From assembly GCF_014193375.1 (NCBI RefSeq), contig NZ_JACHZF010000006.1, positions 62,001 through 126,000 of the forward strand: a stretch of DNA of 64,000 bases, in the 5' to 3' direction. Positions 43,737-52,797 of the stretch are shown piece by piece. The number at the start of each line of letters is the position of its first letter. The first letter of the stretch is position 1. This DNA comes from Halomonas campaniensis. GTDB taxonomy: Bacteria > Pseudomonadota > Gammaproteobacteria > Pseudomonadales > Halomonadaceae. The translations under genes and the position numbers were made by a program. Under the pieces are notes generated by a model. That model searched no databases. It was given only the letters and a program-made list of their open reading frames with translations, and was not told the origin of the DNA.

Positions 43737-44030
43737 TCACTGGTAGGTCGAGGGGTCGATCGCCTTGCCCAGGGAGTTGCGGTCGACCCACTTGCCGGCC
43801 TTGGTCTCCTTGTAGCGGAACACCACCCGGTCGCCGACCTGCACCGGCAGTTCGGCGTCCTCGGTCTGGTAGCTGTAGGCCTCGCCGTCCACCACCAGCT
43901 GGTAGCGGTAGAGGTCGGGCATGCCCAGCCACTCCTTGAAGGGTCCCTCCCGCTCCATCGACTGGAGCTCGCCGCGCGCCTCCAGCTTCGGGGTGCGCTG
44001 CCGATTGCCGCGCCGGAATCCGCCTGCCAT
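43737..44030 (-). CDS. Hypothetical protein, small beta-rich
   Basis: A 97-residue protein I do not recognise. The N-terminus is basic (GGFRRGNRQRTPKLEARGE). The rest is rich in strand-forming aromatic and charged residues (LYRYQLVVDGEAYSYQ, VQVGDRVVFRYKETKAGKWVD) and might form an SH3/OB-like barrel. There is no signal peptide or membrane segment. Codon use fits the neighbours. It lies between DUF6482 and dnaB, all on the minus strand but well spaced. Confidence 0.65.
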   Translation of the reverse strand: MAGGFRRGNRQRTPKLEARGELQSMEREGPFKEWLGMPDLYRYQLVVDGEAYSYQTEDAELPVQVGDRVVFRYKETKAGKWVDRNSLGKAIDPSTYQ

Positions 44031-44132
44031 GGTGCCTCCTTCCTGTGGGTCTAGCTGCTGAGTCGAGGGGTGGGGATTATACGGCCCTGCGCGCCGCGCT
44101 CAAGTCGCGACCGACGGCGGGCGACTCCCGGC

Positions 44133-45521
44133 CTACTCGCCGAAGGTATCGCCGTAGCTGTCCGGGGCCAGGTCCTCGAAGCGGGTGTACCTGCCGATGA
44201 AGGCCATGTGCACCGTGCCGATGGGGCCGTTACGCTGCTTGCCGATGATCAGCTCGGCCAGCCCCTGGTTGTCCGGGTTGTCCGGGTTGTAGACCTCGTC
44301 GCGGTAGACGAAGGCGATCACGTCGGCATCCTGCTCGATGGCGCCGGACTCGCGCAGGTCCGACATCACCGGTCGCTTGTTGGGTCGCTGCTCCAGGGAG
44401 CGGTTGAGCTGGGAGAGCGCCACCACCGGGCAGCCGAACTCCTTGGCCATGCCCTTCAGCGAGCGCGAGATCTCGGAGATCTCGCCGGTGCGGTTCTCGG
44501 AGAAGCCGGGGATCTGCATCAGCTGCAGGTAGTCGATCATCACCAGCCCGATGTTGCCGTGCTCGCGCACTACCCGCCGGATGCGCGAGCGCATCTCGTT
44601 GGGCGACAGCGCCGCGGTATCATCGATGAACAGCTGCTTGTCCTTGAGCAGGTTGACCGCCGAGGTGAGCCGCGGCCAGTCCTCATCCTCCAGCTGGCCG
44701 GTACGGACCCGGGTCTGGTCGATACGCCCCAGCGACGAGAGCATGCGCAGCATCAGCGATTCGGCGGGCATCTCCATGGAGAACACCATCACCGGCCGGT
44801 CGCTTGCGATTACCGCGTGCTCCACCAGGTTCATGGCGAAGGTGGTCTTGCCCATGGAGGGGCGCCCCGCGATGATCACCAGGTCCGAGGGCTGCAGGCC
44901 GGAGGTCATCTCGTCCAGGTCGCGGAAGCCGGTGGAGAGGCCGGTCATCTCCCCCTGCATGTTGAACAGCTCGTCGATGCGATCCACCGCCTTGGCGAGC
45001 AGTTCGCTCATGCCGATGGGACCGCCCGACTTGGGACGCTCCTCGCTGATCTGGAACACCAGCCGCTCGGCCTCGTCGACCAGCTCGTCGGCGGGCCGCC
45101 CCTGGGGACTGAAGGCCCCGTCGGCGATCTGGCTGGCGGCGCGGATCAGCTTGCGCAGGGTGGCCCGCTCGCGAACGATGTCGGCATAGGCGCGGATGTT
45201 GCTGGCGGATGGCGTGTTGCGGGCCAGCTCGGCCAGGTAGGCCAGGCCGCCCACGGTATCGAGCTGGTCGCGCCCCTCCAGCGCCTCGGAGAGGGTCACC
45301 ACGTCCAGCGGGCGCCCGCCCTCGGCGAGCCCCGCCATGACGTTGAAGATCAGGCGGTGCTCATAGCGGTAGAAGTCATCCGACACCAGGCGGTCGGCGA
45401 CGTTGTCCCAGGCCTGGTTGTCGAGCATCAGCCCGCCCAGCACCGACTGCTCCGCCTCCAGCGAGTGGGGCGGCACCTTGAGGGCGGCGGTTTCCTGGTC
45501 GTGCTCGAGCATCTCGTTCAT
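44133..45521 (-). CDS. dnaB: Replicative DNA helicase DnaB
   Basis: Hexameric 5'-3' helicase that opens the replication fork and recruits DnaG. The 462-residue protein has the N-terminal DnaB domain (PPHSLEAEQSVLGGLMLDN) and the RecA-like motor: Walker A GRPSMGKTTFAMN, Walker B VMIDYLQLM, and the sensor-type VALSQLNRSLEQRPNKRP. Length is standard. Its place after rplI matches other gammaproteobacteria. No intein interrupts the motifs. Confidence 0.97.
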   Translation of the reverse strand: MNEMLEHDQETAALKVPPHSLEAEQSVLGGLMLDNQAWDNVADRLVSDDFYRYEHRLIFNVMAGLAEGGRPLDVVTLSEALEGRDQLDTVGGLAYLAELARNTPSASNIRAYADIVRERATLRKLIRAASQIADGAFSPQGRPADELVDEAERLVFQISEERPKSGGPIGMSELLAKAVDRIDELFNMQGEMTGLSTGFRDLDEMTSGLQPSDLVIIAGRPSMGKTTFAMNLVEHAVIASDRPVMVFSMEMPAESLMLRMLSSLGRIDQTRVRTGQLEDEDWPRLTSAVNLLKDKQLFIDDTAALSPNEMRSRIRRVVREHGNIGLVMIDYLQLMQIPGFSENRTGEISEISRSLKGMAKEFGCPVVALSQLNRSLEQRPNKRPVMSDLRESGAIEQDADVIAFVYRDEVYNPDNPDNQGLAELIIGKQRNGPIGTVHMAFIGRYTRFEDLAPDSYGDTFGE

Positions 45522-45634
45522 GGCGGTGCGGGGCCCCTAGGTGAAACTGGGGGAACATTCTACCCCAGGCGGGCGCCTCTCCCTATCCCGCCGAGGCAAG
45601 GGACGGGAGCGGGGCTGCCCGGCAGGCACAAGGC

Positions 45635-45669
45635 AAAAAGGGGCGCGAGGGAGATTCCCTCGCGCCCCT
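45635..45669 (-). terminator. Terminator of the rpsF-rpsR-rplI operon
   Basis: A perfect 14-bp stem (AGGGGCGCGAGGGA and its complement) with a 3-nt loop, followed on the minus strand by five T. It separates rplI from dnaB. Confidence 0.88.
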
Positions 45670-45717
45670 GATCCGACCGCCCCGGGAGGCCCGGGGCGTC
45701 TGGCGGGCAGGCTGGCC

Positions 45718-46164
45718 TTACTCGGCCACCACCACCACGCGCACGACGGCGTCGACGTCAGCGTGCAGGTGCAGCTGGATGTCGTACTCGCCGGTGGCGC
45801 GGATCGGGCCTTCCGGCATCCGCACTTCGCTCTTGGCGACGTCGATGCCGGCGGAGGCGATGGCCTCGGCCAGGTCGCGCGGGCCGATGGAGCCGAACAG
45901 CTTGCCCTCGTCACCGGCCTTGGCGACCAGCGAGAGCTCGATCTCGTTGAGCTGCGCGGCGCGGGCCTCGGCCTCGGCCTTTCGCTCGGCGGCCTGGGCC
46001 TCGAGCTCGGAGCGCTGGGCCTCGAAGGCCTCGATGTTGTCCTTGGTGGCCGGCACGGCAAGACCGTAGGGCACCAGGTAGTTGCGGCCGTAGCCCGGCT
46101 TGACGGTGACCTGGTCACCGAGGCCGCCCAGCTTGCCAATGTTGTCGAGCAGAATGACTTCCAT
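45718..46164 (-). CDS. rplI: 50S ribosomal protein L9
   Basis: A 148-residue large-subunit protein with two globular ends joined by a long helix. The N-terminal [19 protein letters not shown] and [16 protein letters not shown] are diagnostic. The central Glu/Ala-rich helix and the C-terminal rRNA-binding domain follow. It is the last gene of the S6 operon before the terminator. Confidence 0.97.
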   Translation of the reverse strand: MEVILLDNIGKLGGLGDQVTVKPGYGRNYLVPYGLAVPATKDNIEAFEAQRSELEAQAAERKAEAEARAAQLNEIELSLVAKAGDEGKLFGSIGPRDLAEAIASAGIDVAKSEVRMPEGPIRATGEYDIQLHLHADVDAVVRVVVVAE

Positions 46165-46179
46165 CTCGTAAACCTCTTG

Positions 46180-47031
46180 TCAGTCGCGGCTGGCCACGCG
46201 TCCGCGGAAGTCCGCGAAGACGTCGATGAAGGCCAGCAGCAGCACGATCAGAATCATGGGCCAGGTGGTGATCAGCAGCACATAGAAGGCGACCAGCCAC
46301 AGCCCGTTCATCCCTTTAACACCGATGAAACCATGAACCAGCGCGATGCCGGCGACGAGCAGCGGGATCCACAGCAGCATGCCGAGGGCGGGCAGCCCCA
46401 GCACCATGCCGGCCACCCCGAGCACCGCCAGCACGGCGAGCTCCCGGGGCGCCAGGCGCAGCGCGTGGAACTCCTCGCGGAAGCCGCCGGGGTTGAAGAG
46501 CCCCGCCTGCCAGCTGCGCGCCAGTGCCAGGCAGGCCACCGCGGCGATCAGCACCACGAGGCCGGTGATCCCGCCGATCAGCAGCCCCGCCAGCTGCTCG
46601 GTATCGAGCCCCTGGCGGGTCAGCTCGCCGAGCAGGCGGTCGACCTCGGGGGCCTGGCGCAGCTGCTCCAGCATGGGCCCCGCGCCGCCGGGCGGCAGGA
46701 AGACCCCGAACTGGATCATGCCGGCGCCGACCAGGGCGCCGACGATCAGCGCCTCGCTCCAGCGCATGCGCGAACGCAGCACAACCGCCATCAGGGTGAC
46801 CAGCAGCACGCTGGACAGCGGGATGACGTCGCCCTGGGTCCACCACCAGCCCGCCGGCAGCGCCGCGGCGACGATCACCGGCAGGGCCGGTGACAGGCCG
46901 CGACGCAGCGTGACCAGGGCGGCAATGGCCGCGCCCAGCCAGAACAACCAGGGGACGAGCGTGGCAATGGCCGCCCCGCCTGCGGCGTGGGGCGTGCCTC
47001 GCATCATCCAGCGGGCAATCGGCAGCATCAC
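46180..47031 (-). CDS. DUF2232 family membrane protein
   Basis: A 283-residue protein with about eight hydrophobic segments (for example WLFWLGAAIAALVTL, GLLIGGITGLVVLIAAVAC, LVAFYVLLITTWPMILIVLL). This is the YybS/DUF2232 type found between rpsR and rplI in Pseudomonas and Halomonas. Function is unknown. It lies 9 bp after rpsR and 15 bp before rplI, so it is an integral operon member. Confidence 0.85.
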   Translation of the reverse strand: MMLPIARWMMRGTPHAAGGAAIATLVPWLFWLGAAIAALVTLRRGLSPALPVIVAAALPAGWWWTQGDVIPLSSVLLVTLMAVVLRSRMRWSEALIVGALVGAGMIQFGVFLPPGGAGPMLEQLRQAPEVDRLLGELTRQGLDTEQLAGLLIGGITGLVVLIAAVACLALARSWQAGLFNPGGFREEFHALRLAPRELAVLAVLGVAGMVLGLPALGMLLWIPLLVAGIALVHGFIGVKGMNGLWLVAFYVLLITTWPMILIVLLLAFIDVFADFRGRVASRD

Positions 47032-47040
47032 GCCCGGTTC

Positions 47041-47268
47041 TTACTGGTGGCTGTCGGTGTAGGGCAGCAGCGCCAGGTAGCGGGCACGCTTGACAGCGGT
47101 AGCCAGCTGACGCTGGTAACGGGCCTTGGTCCCGGTGATACGGCTGGGTACGATCTTGCCGGTCTCGGTGATGTAGGCCTTGAGCGTGTCCAGATCCTTG
47201 TAGTCGATCTGCTTCACGCCTTCAGCGGTGAAACGGCAGAACTTGCGGCGACGGAAAAAGCGTGCCAT
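47041..47268 (-). CDS. rpsR: 30S ribosomal protein S18
   Basis: A 75-residue basic protein with the usual N-terminal [17 protein letters not shown] and the core [20 protein letters not shown]. It binds with S6 to the platform of the 30S subunit. It lies between rpsF and the DUF2232 gene. Confidence 0.97.
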   Translation of the reverse strand: MARFFRRRKFCRFTAEGVKQIDYKDLDTLKAYITETGKIVPSRITGTKARYQRQLATAVKRARYLALLPYTDSHQ

Positions 47269-47301
47269 GTAAAGACTCCTTCAGACGTGCGATGGGTGAG
47301 A

Positions 47302-47670
47302 TCAGGCGGTTTCGGCGCGGGGCTTCTCGTCGCGACGGGCGCGCTTCTCTTCCGCCGGCTTCATCATCGGCGACGCCTCGGTGATCGCTTCCTTGCAGCG
47401 CACCACCAGGCTGCGGATGATCGCGTCGTTGAAGCGGAAGATGTTCTCGATCTCGTCGAGGGTCTCGCCTTCGCACTCGACGTTCATCAGCACGTAGTGA
47501 GCCTTGTGGATCTTGTTGATCGGGTAGGCCAGGTGACGACGGCCCCAGTCCTCCAGGCGATGCACGGTGCCGCCGTTCTCGGTGACGAGGCTGGTGTAGC
47601 GCTCGACCATGGCCGGAACCTGCTCGCTCTGGTCCGGATGGACCATGAACACGATTTCGTAGTGACGCAT
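47302..47670 (-). CDS. rpsF: 30S ribosomal protein S6
   Basis: A 122-residue protein: [19 protein letters not shown] at the N-terminus and [19 protein letters not shown] in the middle, both typical of S6. The C-terminal tail is basic ([18 protein letters not shown]) rather than Glu-rich as in E. coli. It is the first gene of the S6-S18-DUF2232-L9 operon; rlmB lies 170 bp upstream on the same strand. Confidence 0.97.
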   Translation of the reverse strand: MRHYEIVFMVHPDQSEQVPAMVERYTSLVTENGGTVHRLEDWGRRHLAYPINKIHKAHYVLMNVECEGETLDEIENIFRFNDAIIRSLVVRCKEAITEASPMMKPAEEKRARRDEKPRAETA

Positions 47671-47840
47671 GGGATCTCCTTGCGGTTTGGCAGCTTCCTC
47701 GACGAGGACCGCGGTCGCTCGGGGGAAGCAAGGAGTGATTGTCGAAATGACATTGGCCGAAATAGCCGGCGCCCGCTCGGCAGGCGAACGGGCGCAGGCA
47801 TTCTAAAGAGTGGCAGACGACTTGGCAAGCGCCAAGGGCT

Positions 47841-48635
47841 TCAGCCGCGGCGCTGCCGGACCGCCTCGAACAGGCAGATGCCGGTCGCCACCGAGACGTT
47901 GAGGCTCGACACGCTGCCGGCCATGGGCAGCTTGACCAGGCCGTCGCAGGCCTCGCGGGTCAGGCGGCGCATGCCCTTGCCCTCGGCGCCCATCACCAGC
48001 GCCGTGGGCCCGGTGAAATCGGCATCGAAGAGCAGCGTCTCGGCCTCGCCGGCGGTGCCGGTGATCCACACGCCGAGCGCCTTGAGCTTCGCCATGGCAC
48101 GGGCCAGGTTGGTGACCTGATAGACCGGCACGCTCTCGGCGGCCCCGCAGGCCACCTTGCGCACCGTGGCGTTGAGCGGCGCGGCCTTGTCCTTGGGCAC
48201 GATCACCCCATGGACGCCGGCGGCGTCGGCGCTGCGCAGGCAGGCGCCGAAGTTGTGCACGTCGGTGATCCCGTCGAGCACCAGCAGCAGCGGCGGGGCC
48301 TCCAGAGGCCAGGCCTCCAGGCGAAACCACAGCGCGGCCTCGCTCTCGAAGGCCAGCGGGCGGGCGAAGGCCACGATGCCCTGGTGAGACGCGCCCTGGG
48401 CCAGGCGGTCGAGGTCGTCTCGGGGCCGGCCCTGTACCCGGGCGCCGCCACGCCTGGCCGTCTCCACCAGCTCGGCGAGGCGGCTGCCGGCCGCGCCCTC
48501 CTGGACCCAGAGCTCCCGCGGAGTCTCGCCACGCTCGAGCAGGGCGCGCACCGCATGGACGCCGAACACGGCCTCGAGGCCGCCGGGGATGGCCGGCGTG
48601 GCGCCGGCGGCGCGGCGGGGTCGCTTCTGTTTCAT
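47841..48635 (-). CDS. rlmB: 23S rRNA (guanosine(2251)-2'-O)-methyltransferase RlmB
   Basis: SPOUT methyltransferase that modifies G2251 in the P loop of 23S rRNA. The 264-residue protein has an N-terminal substrate-binding domain (AVFGVHAVRALLE) and the knot motifs: NFGACLRSADAAG, VMGAEGKGM and SSLNVSVATGICLFE. The start at 48635 (MKQKRPRR) gives a basic leader; longer frames upstream belong to an rnr shadow. It is downstream of rnr as in E. coli. Confidence 0.95.
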   Translation of the reverse strand: MKQKRPRRAAGATPAIPGGLEAVFGVHAVRALLERGETPRELWVQEGAAGSRLAELVETARRGGARVQGRPRDDLDRLAQGASHQGIVAFARPLAFESEAALWFRLEAWPLEAPPLLLVLDGITDVHNFGACLRSADAAGVHGVIVPKDKAAPLNATVRKVACGAAESVPVYQVTNLARAMAKLKALGVWITGTAGEAETLLFDADFTGPTALVMGAEGKGMRRLTREACDGLVKLPMAGSVSSLNVSVATGICLFEAVRQRRG

Positions 48636-48664
48636 GTCATTCTTCCACGCGTGAGAACGAGCAA

Positions 48665-48690
48665 GGCGCCGGCGGCAGGCCGCCGGCGCC
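48665..48690 (-). terminator. Hairpin between rnr and rlmB
   Basis: A perfect 11-bp GC-rich stem (GGCGCCGGCGG and its complement) with a 4-nt loop lies in the 79-bp gap. No real T-tract follows, so it may attenuate or protect the rnr mRNA rather than terminate. Confidence 0.45.
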
Positions 48691-48714
48691 CCTCGGGGTC
48701 GGGTCAGGGATCGC

Positions 48715-51126
48715 TCAGCGGCGCGAGCGACGCCGCCGGCCGCCGCGTTTCCTGCCGTCGCCCTCCTCCGCCTTGGCCGCCGGGGCGGCCTCGGCCTTGG
48801 GCGGCTTGCCCCCGGCCCGGGCACGCCCCCTGTCGGGGGCGTCGTCCACGGCACGGCGACGGCGCGGGGTGCGCTTGGGCCGCGGCTTGTCGTCGGCCAG
48901 GGCGAAGTCGATCTTGCGGTCGTCGAGGTCGACGCGGGCCACCTGCACGGTGACGCCATCGCCCAGGCGGTAGCTCATGCCCGAGCGCTCGCCCTTGAGG
49001 CGGTGCTTCTCCGGCTCGTAGTGGTAGTAGTCGGAGGGCAGCGAGGTGACGTGCACCAGCCCCTCCACATAGACCTCGTCGAGGCGCACGAAGATGCCGA
49101 ACTGGGTCACCGAGGCGATGGTGCCGTCGAAGACCTCGCCCAGCTTGTCGGACATGAACTCGCACTTGAGCCAGTCCTCCACGTCGCGGGTGGCATCGTC
49201 GGCGCGGCGCTCGGTCATCGAGCAGTGCTCGCCGAGCTCGAGCATCTGCTCGAAGGTGTAGGGCGCCCACTTGCTCGGCGGCTCCACCTTGGCATCGTCG
49301 GCGCGCAGCACCGTGGCGGTCTGACGCGGGCCGCGGATCACCGAGCGGATGGCGCGGTGCACCAGCAGGTCGGGGTAGCGGCGGATCGGCGAGGTGAAGT
49401 GGGCGTAGGCCGGGTAGGCCAGGCCGAAGTGGCCATCGTTCTGGGGCGAGTAGATCGCACGACTCATGGAGCGCAGCATCACCGTCTGGATCACGTCGGT
49501 GTCGGGGCGGTCCTTGATGACTTCGGCCAGCTCCCGGTAGTCCTGGGGGCTGGGATCATCGCCGCCGCCCAGCGAGAGACCCAGCTCGGCGAGGAACAGC
49601 CGCAGCTTGTCGAGGCGCTCCGGGGAGGGCTTCTCGTGGATGCGGTAGAGCGCCGGCAGGTCATGCTTGTCGAGGAACCGGGCGGTGGCCACGTTGGCCG
49701 CCAGCATGCACTCCTCGATGATCTTGTGGGCATCGTTGCGGCTGCGCGGGACGATCTTCTCGATCTTGCGCTCGTCGTTGAAGACGATGGCCGTCTCGGT
49801 GGTCTCGAAGTCGATGGCCCCGCGGGCCTCGCGGGCCTCGCGCAGCACCCGGTAGAGGGCGTGCAGGTTCTTCAGCGACGGCACCAGCTCGCGATGCTCC
49901 TCGCGCAGGGCATCGCCGGCCGGGTCCTCCTCGTCGAGGATCGCCGCCACCTTGTTGTAGGTGAGCCGGGCATGGGACTGGAATACCGCCTCGTAGAAGC
50001 GGTAGCGGCTGATGGTGCCGCTCTGGGAGATGTTCATCTCGCAGACCAGCGCCAGCCGGTCGACGGCCGGGTTCAGCGAGCAGAGGCCGTTGGAGAGCAG
50101 CTCCGGCAGCATCGGCACCACCTGCCCGGGGAAGTAGACCGAGTTGCCGCGGCGGATCGCCTCCTGGTCCAGGGCACTGCCCGGCCGCACATAGTGGGAG
50201 ACGTCGGCGATGGCCACCAGCAGCTTCCAGCTGCCGGACTTGGTCTTCCATGCGCAGACGGCATCGTCGAAGTCCTTGGCGCTCTCGTCGTCGATGGTCA
50301 CCAGCGGCACGTCGCGCAGGTCGATGCGGCGATGCTTGTCGTCCTCGACCACCTCGGCGGACATGCCGGCGATCTGGTCATGGACCTCGGGCGGGAACTC
50401 CGCGGGGATCTCGTAGCTGCGGATGGCGATGTCAATCTCCATCCCGGGATCCATGCGCTCGCCCAGCACCTCGACCACCTCGCCCACCGGCTGCACCCGG
50501 GTCTCGGGCTGCTGGACGATCTTCGCCGAGATCACCTGGCCATCCTTCGCCCCGCCGCAGGCGCTGTGCGGGATGATCACCTCCTGGGTGATGCGCGGGT
50601 TCTCCGGGATCAGCACGCCGAACTCGGGGGTGTTCTCACGATAGACGCCGACGATGGTCTGGGTGTTGTGAGAGAGCACCTCGGCGATGGTGGCCTCGTC
50701 GCGGCCGCGGCGGTCGCGACCGCTGACGCGCACCAGCACGTAGTCGCCGTGGAAGGCGCGACGCATCTGCCGGGGGGGCAGCACCAGATCGGGCTTCTTG
50801 CCGTCCTCGCGGATCAGGAAGCCGAAACCGTCACGGTGGCCGAGCACCTTGCCACGGATCAGGTCGAGCTTGTCGATCAGCGCATAGGCCCCGGCGCGGT
50901 TGCGCAGCACCTGGCCATCACGCTCCATGGCGGCCAGGCGGCGACGCACCGCCTCCTGGAGTTCCTCGTCGTCGAGGCCCAGCATTCGACTCATGGCCTC
51001 GTGGGTGATCGGCTTGCCGACCTCCTCGAGCCGGGCGAGCAGGTACTCGCGACTGGGGGCGGGGTTGTCGTACTTGTGGGCCTCGCGGCTGGCGTGCGGG
51101 TCGTCGCTGAGCGTCCAGTGGGTCAT
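48715..51126 (-). CDS. rnr: Ribonuclease R
   Basis: Processive 3'-5' exoribonuclease that degrades structured RNA and acts in trans-translation quality control. The 803-residue protein has an N-terminal HTH-like region, cold-shock domains, the RNB catalytic domain with DDESAKDFDDAV (the metal-binding Asp cluster) and HFTSPIRRYPDLLVHR, an S1 domain (VFDGTIASVTQFGIFVRL), and a long Lys/Arg/Ala-rich tail. The ATG at 51126 fits the family start; an in-frame extension to 51309 would run across the promoter. Confidence 0.96.
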   Translation of the reverse strand: MTHWTLSDDPHASREAHKYDNPAPSREYLLARLEEVGKPITHEAMSRMLGLDDEELQEAVRRRLAAMERDGQVLRNRAGAYALIDKLDLIRGKVLGHRDGFGFLIREDGKKPDLVLPPRQMRRAFHGDYVLVRVSGRDRRGRDEATIAEVLSHNTQTIVGVYRENTPEFGVLIPENPRITQEVIIPHSACGGAKDGQVISAKIVQQPETRVQPVGEVVEVLGERMDPGMEIDIAIRSYEIPAEFPPEVHDQIAGMSAEVVEDDKHRRIDLRDVPLVTIDDESAKDFDDAVCAWKTKSGSWKLLVAIADVSHYVRPGSALDQEAIRRGNSVYFPGQVVPMLPELLSNGLCSLNPAVDRLALVCEMNISQSGTISRYRFYEAVFQSHARLTYNKVAAILDEEDPAGDALREEHRELVPSLKNLHALYRVLREAREARGAIDFETTETAIVFNDERKIEKIVPRSRNDAHKIIEECMLAANVATARFLDKHDLPALYRIHEKPSPERLDKLRLFLAELGLSLGGGDDPSPQDYRELAEVIKDRPDTDVIQTVMLRSMSRAIYSPQNDGHFGLAYPAYAHFTSPIRRYPDLLVHRAIRSVIRGPRQTATVLRADDAKVEPPSKWAPYTFEQMLELGEHCSMTERRADDATRDVEDWLKCEFMSDKLGEVFDGTIASVTQFGIFVRLDEVYVEGLVHVTSLPSDYYHYEPEKHRLKGERSGMSYRLGDGVTVQVARVDLDDRKIDFALADDKPRPKRTPRRRRAVDDAPDRGRARAGGKPPKAEAAPAAKAEEGDGRKRGGRRRRSRR

Positions 51127-51227
51127 GCGTTGAGCATCCTTGGCAGGGTCGGGGACGGCAGGAGAGAGAGGGCGCACGAGCGCCGCGGGCATGGGATCTT
51201 GCTGATAAGGTCTATTGTCATGGCCGC

Positions 51228-51256
51228 AGTATAGCGCCGCGGGCGCCACCACCCAA
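51228..51256 (-). promoter_or_regulatory. rnr promoter
   Basis: On the minus strand TTGGGT (51251-51256) and TATACT (51228-51233) are separated by 17 bp, about 100 bp upstream of the rnr start and divergent from the tRNA-Leu promoter. Confidence 0.55.
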
Positions 51257-51319
51257 CCTCGGCATGCGCCGGCGGCGCCGGAAGCGGGCAAAAAAATCCG
51301 CACCGCCACCCCTTCCCTC

Positions 51320-51347
51320 TTGCAATGGCGCCGAAAACGGGTACCAT
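51320..51347 (+). promoter_or_regulatory. tRNA-Leu operon promoter
   Basis: TTGCAA (51320-51325) and TACCAT (51342-51347) are spaced by 16 bp and followed by a GC-rich discriminator, as in growth-rate-controlled stable-RNA promoters. The first tRNA starts 12 bp after the -10. Confidence 0.65.
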
Positions 51348-51358
51348 ACGCCTCGCCT

Positions 51359-51445
51359 GCCCAGATGGCGGAATTGGTAGACGCGCTAGCTTCAGGTGCT
51401 AGTGTCCTTACGGACGTGGAGGTTCAAGTCCTCTTCTGGGCACCA
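51359..51445 (+). tRNA. tRNA-Leu (anticodon CAG), copy 1
   Basis: An 87-nt class II tRNA with an encoded CCA end. The anticodon CAG is at 51393-51395, with a long variable arm (TGTCC-TTAC-GGACG). The acceptor stem has A7 paired with T66 (GCCCAGA with TCTGGGC), unlike copies 2 and 3. Confidence 0.97.
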
Positions 51446-51518
51446 TCGACATACCGCCATGGCGGTATGTCCGGGAGGCAACTCCCAGGCTCTTTGTCAG
51501 CTCGAATCGCTCGTGTTC

Positions 51519-51605
51519 GCCCAGGTGGCGGAATTGGTAGACGCGCTAGCTTCAGGTGCTAGTGTCCTTACGGACGTGGAGGTTCAAGTCCTCTCCTGGG
51601 CACCA
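51519..51605 (+). tRNA. tRNA-Leu (anticodon CAG), copy 2
   Basis: 87 nt, encoded CCA, anticodon CAG. The acceptor stem is GCCCAGG with CCTGGGC. Otherwise identical to copy 1. Confidence 0.97.
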
Positions 51606-51649
51606 TCATCCGCGGGATGATGCCGGCGAACACGACGACAGCATGATGC

Positions 51650-51736
51650 GCCCAGGTGGCGGAATTGGTAGACGCGCTAGCTTCAGGTGCTAGTATCCTT
51701 ACGGATGTGGAGGTTCAAGTCCTCTCCTGGGCACCA
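51650..51736 (+). tRNA. tRNA-Leu (anticodon CAG), copy 3
   Basis: 87 nt, encoded CCA, anticodon CAG. The variable-arm stem is TATCC-TTAC-GGATG, a compensated A-T in place of the G-C of copies 1 and 2. Confidence 0.97.
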
Positions 51737-51782
51737 TTTCCGCGTCATGCAGAGCAGACACAGCCAGCCCGGACACTCGAAG

Positions 51783-51808
51783 GCCGCGACGATGATCGCG
51801 GCTTTTTT
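51783..51808 (+). terminator. Terminator of the tRNA-Leu operon
   Basis: A 7-bp stem (GCCGCGA and its complement) with a 6-nt loop, followed by six T. Confidence 0.9.
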
Positions 51809-51837
51809 GTGCCCGCGATTTGCCCCTCGCCCGCCGC

Positions 51838-52707
51838 TCAGAAGCGTGACGGCAGCCGGGCCACCTCCTCCAGCGCCCAGCCGCGGGTCACCACCTGCCC
51901 CTCCAGCACCTCGGCGCTGGCCTCCGGCAGGTTCGGGAAGAAGTCGAGTCCGGTTCGCGCCTCCACCTCGTCGATGCTCACCAGGTAGTCGTCGAGCGGC
52001 TCGTCGCCGCGCACCTCCTGGGGCATGAGGAAGGCCAGCGCCATGGGCGGTTCCGACGGCACCACGAGGATCTTGTAGAAGGCCTCGGGCACCTCCACGA
52101 ACCCGACCCGGTTGAGGACGTTGTCGCGGAAAGGCGCCGGGAACACCGGCCCGGTGATCACCTGCAGCTCGCCGAAGCGTGGCACGAAGTGGTCCATCAC
52201 CGCCGCCTCCAGCCGCTGCCACAGGCGACGGTTGAGGTCGGGCCGCTGGGGCGTCATGTTGCTCATGAAGAAGGTGTCTTGCTGAGCCTGTCGCCCGTGA
52301 ACCGCGGCGATGGCGTAGTTCGGCGCCAGGTGGCCGCGGTCGTAACCGCTGCCGGCGTAGTGGTCGGTGCCGATCGGCCACAGGGTCCGCCAGTCGCGCT
52401 GGAAGTTCGGTCGCGGCCCTGCGCGCGGATCCTCCACCGCCTCCAGCCGGTAGCTGACCCACAGCGGATTGACCCGCACGTCGGACCAGCCCACCAGGAA
52501 GCCGTCGTTGCGCAGCACCCGATGGAAGTGCAGGGGGGTGAGGGCCTGCCACTCGGGCACGCCCATCCACACCAGCTGGTCGCGCACCTGGCGCTCCTGG
52601 CCGTACCAGAGCCCCGAGGCCACCACCACGAACAGCAGCGAGACCCCGAGGCCTCGCGCCTGGCGGCGCCAGCGGGAGATGAGGGAAGGTCGTCGGCGTC
52701 TCGCCAT
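51838..52707 (-). CDS. Membrane-anchored DNA/RNA non-specific endonuclease (NucA/EndoG type)
   Basis: A 289-residue protein with a basic N-terminus and one membrane anchor (about 20-36, LGVSLLFVVVASGLWYG), placing the nuclease domain in the periplasm. The beta-beta-alpha-metal active site is intact: DRGHLAPN at 123-130 with the general base H126, then SNMTPQRPDLNRRLW with the Mg-binding Asn. It is likely to degrade incoming or environmental nucleic acid. No inhibitor gene is adjacent, as expected for an exported nuclease. It converges on the tRNA-Leu genes. Confidence 0.9.
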   Translation of the reverse strand: MARRRRPSLISRWRRQARGLGVSLLFVVVASGLWYGQERQVRDQLVWMGVPEWQALTPLHFHRVLRNDGFLVGWSDVRVNPLWVSYRLEAVEDPRAGPRPNFQRDWRTLWPIGTDHYAGSGYDRGHLAPNYAIAAVHGRQAQQDTFFMSNMTPQRPDLNRRLWQRLEAAVMDHFVPRFGELQVITGPVFPAPFRDNVLNRVGFVEVPEAFYKILVVPSEPPMALAFLMPQEVRGDEPLDDYLVSIDEVEARTGLDFFPNLPEASAEVLEGQVVTRGWALEEVARLPSRF

Positions 52708-52797
52708 CCTTGCGCGATCCTGTCCTGTGGAGAAGCGTCCATCAATGACGCGGCGCCTCCCGCAAGGGAGGCGCCGGTCGGCGGGAAGGGGGTCGGG

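Noticed and set aside
51215..51988. Repeated short frames with nearly identical MAELVDALASGAS starts
   Set aside because: They are translations of the three tRNA-Leu genes, not proteins.
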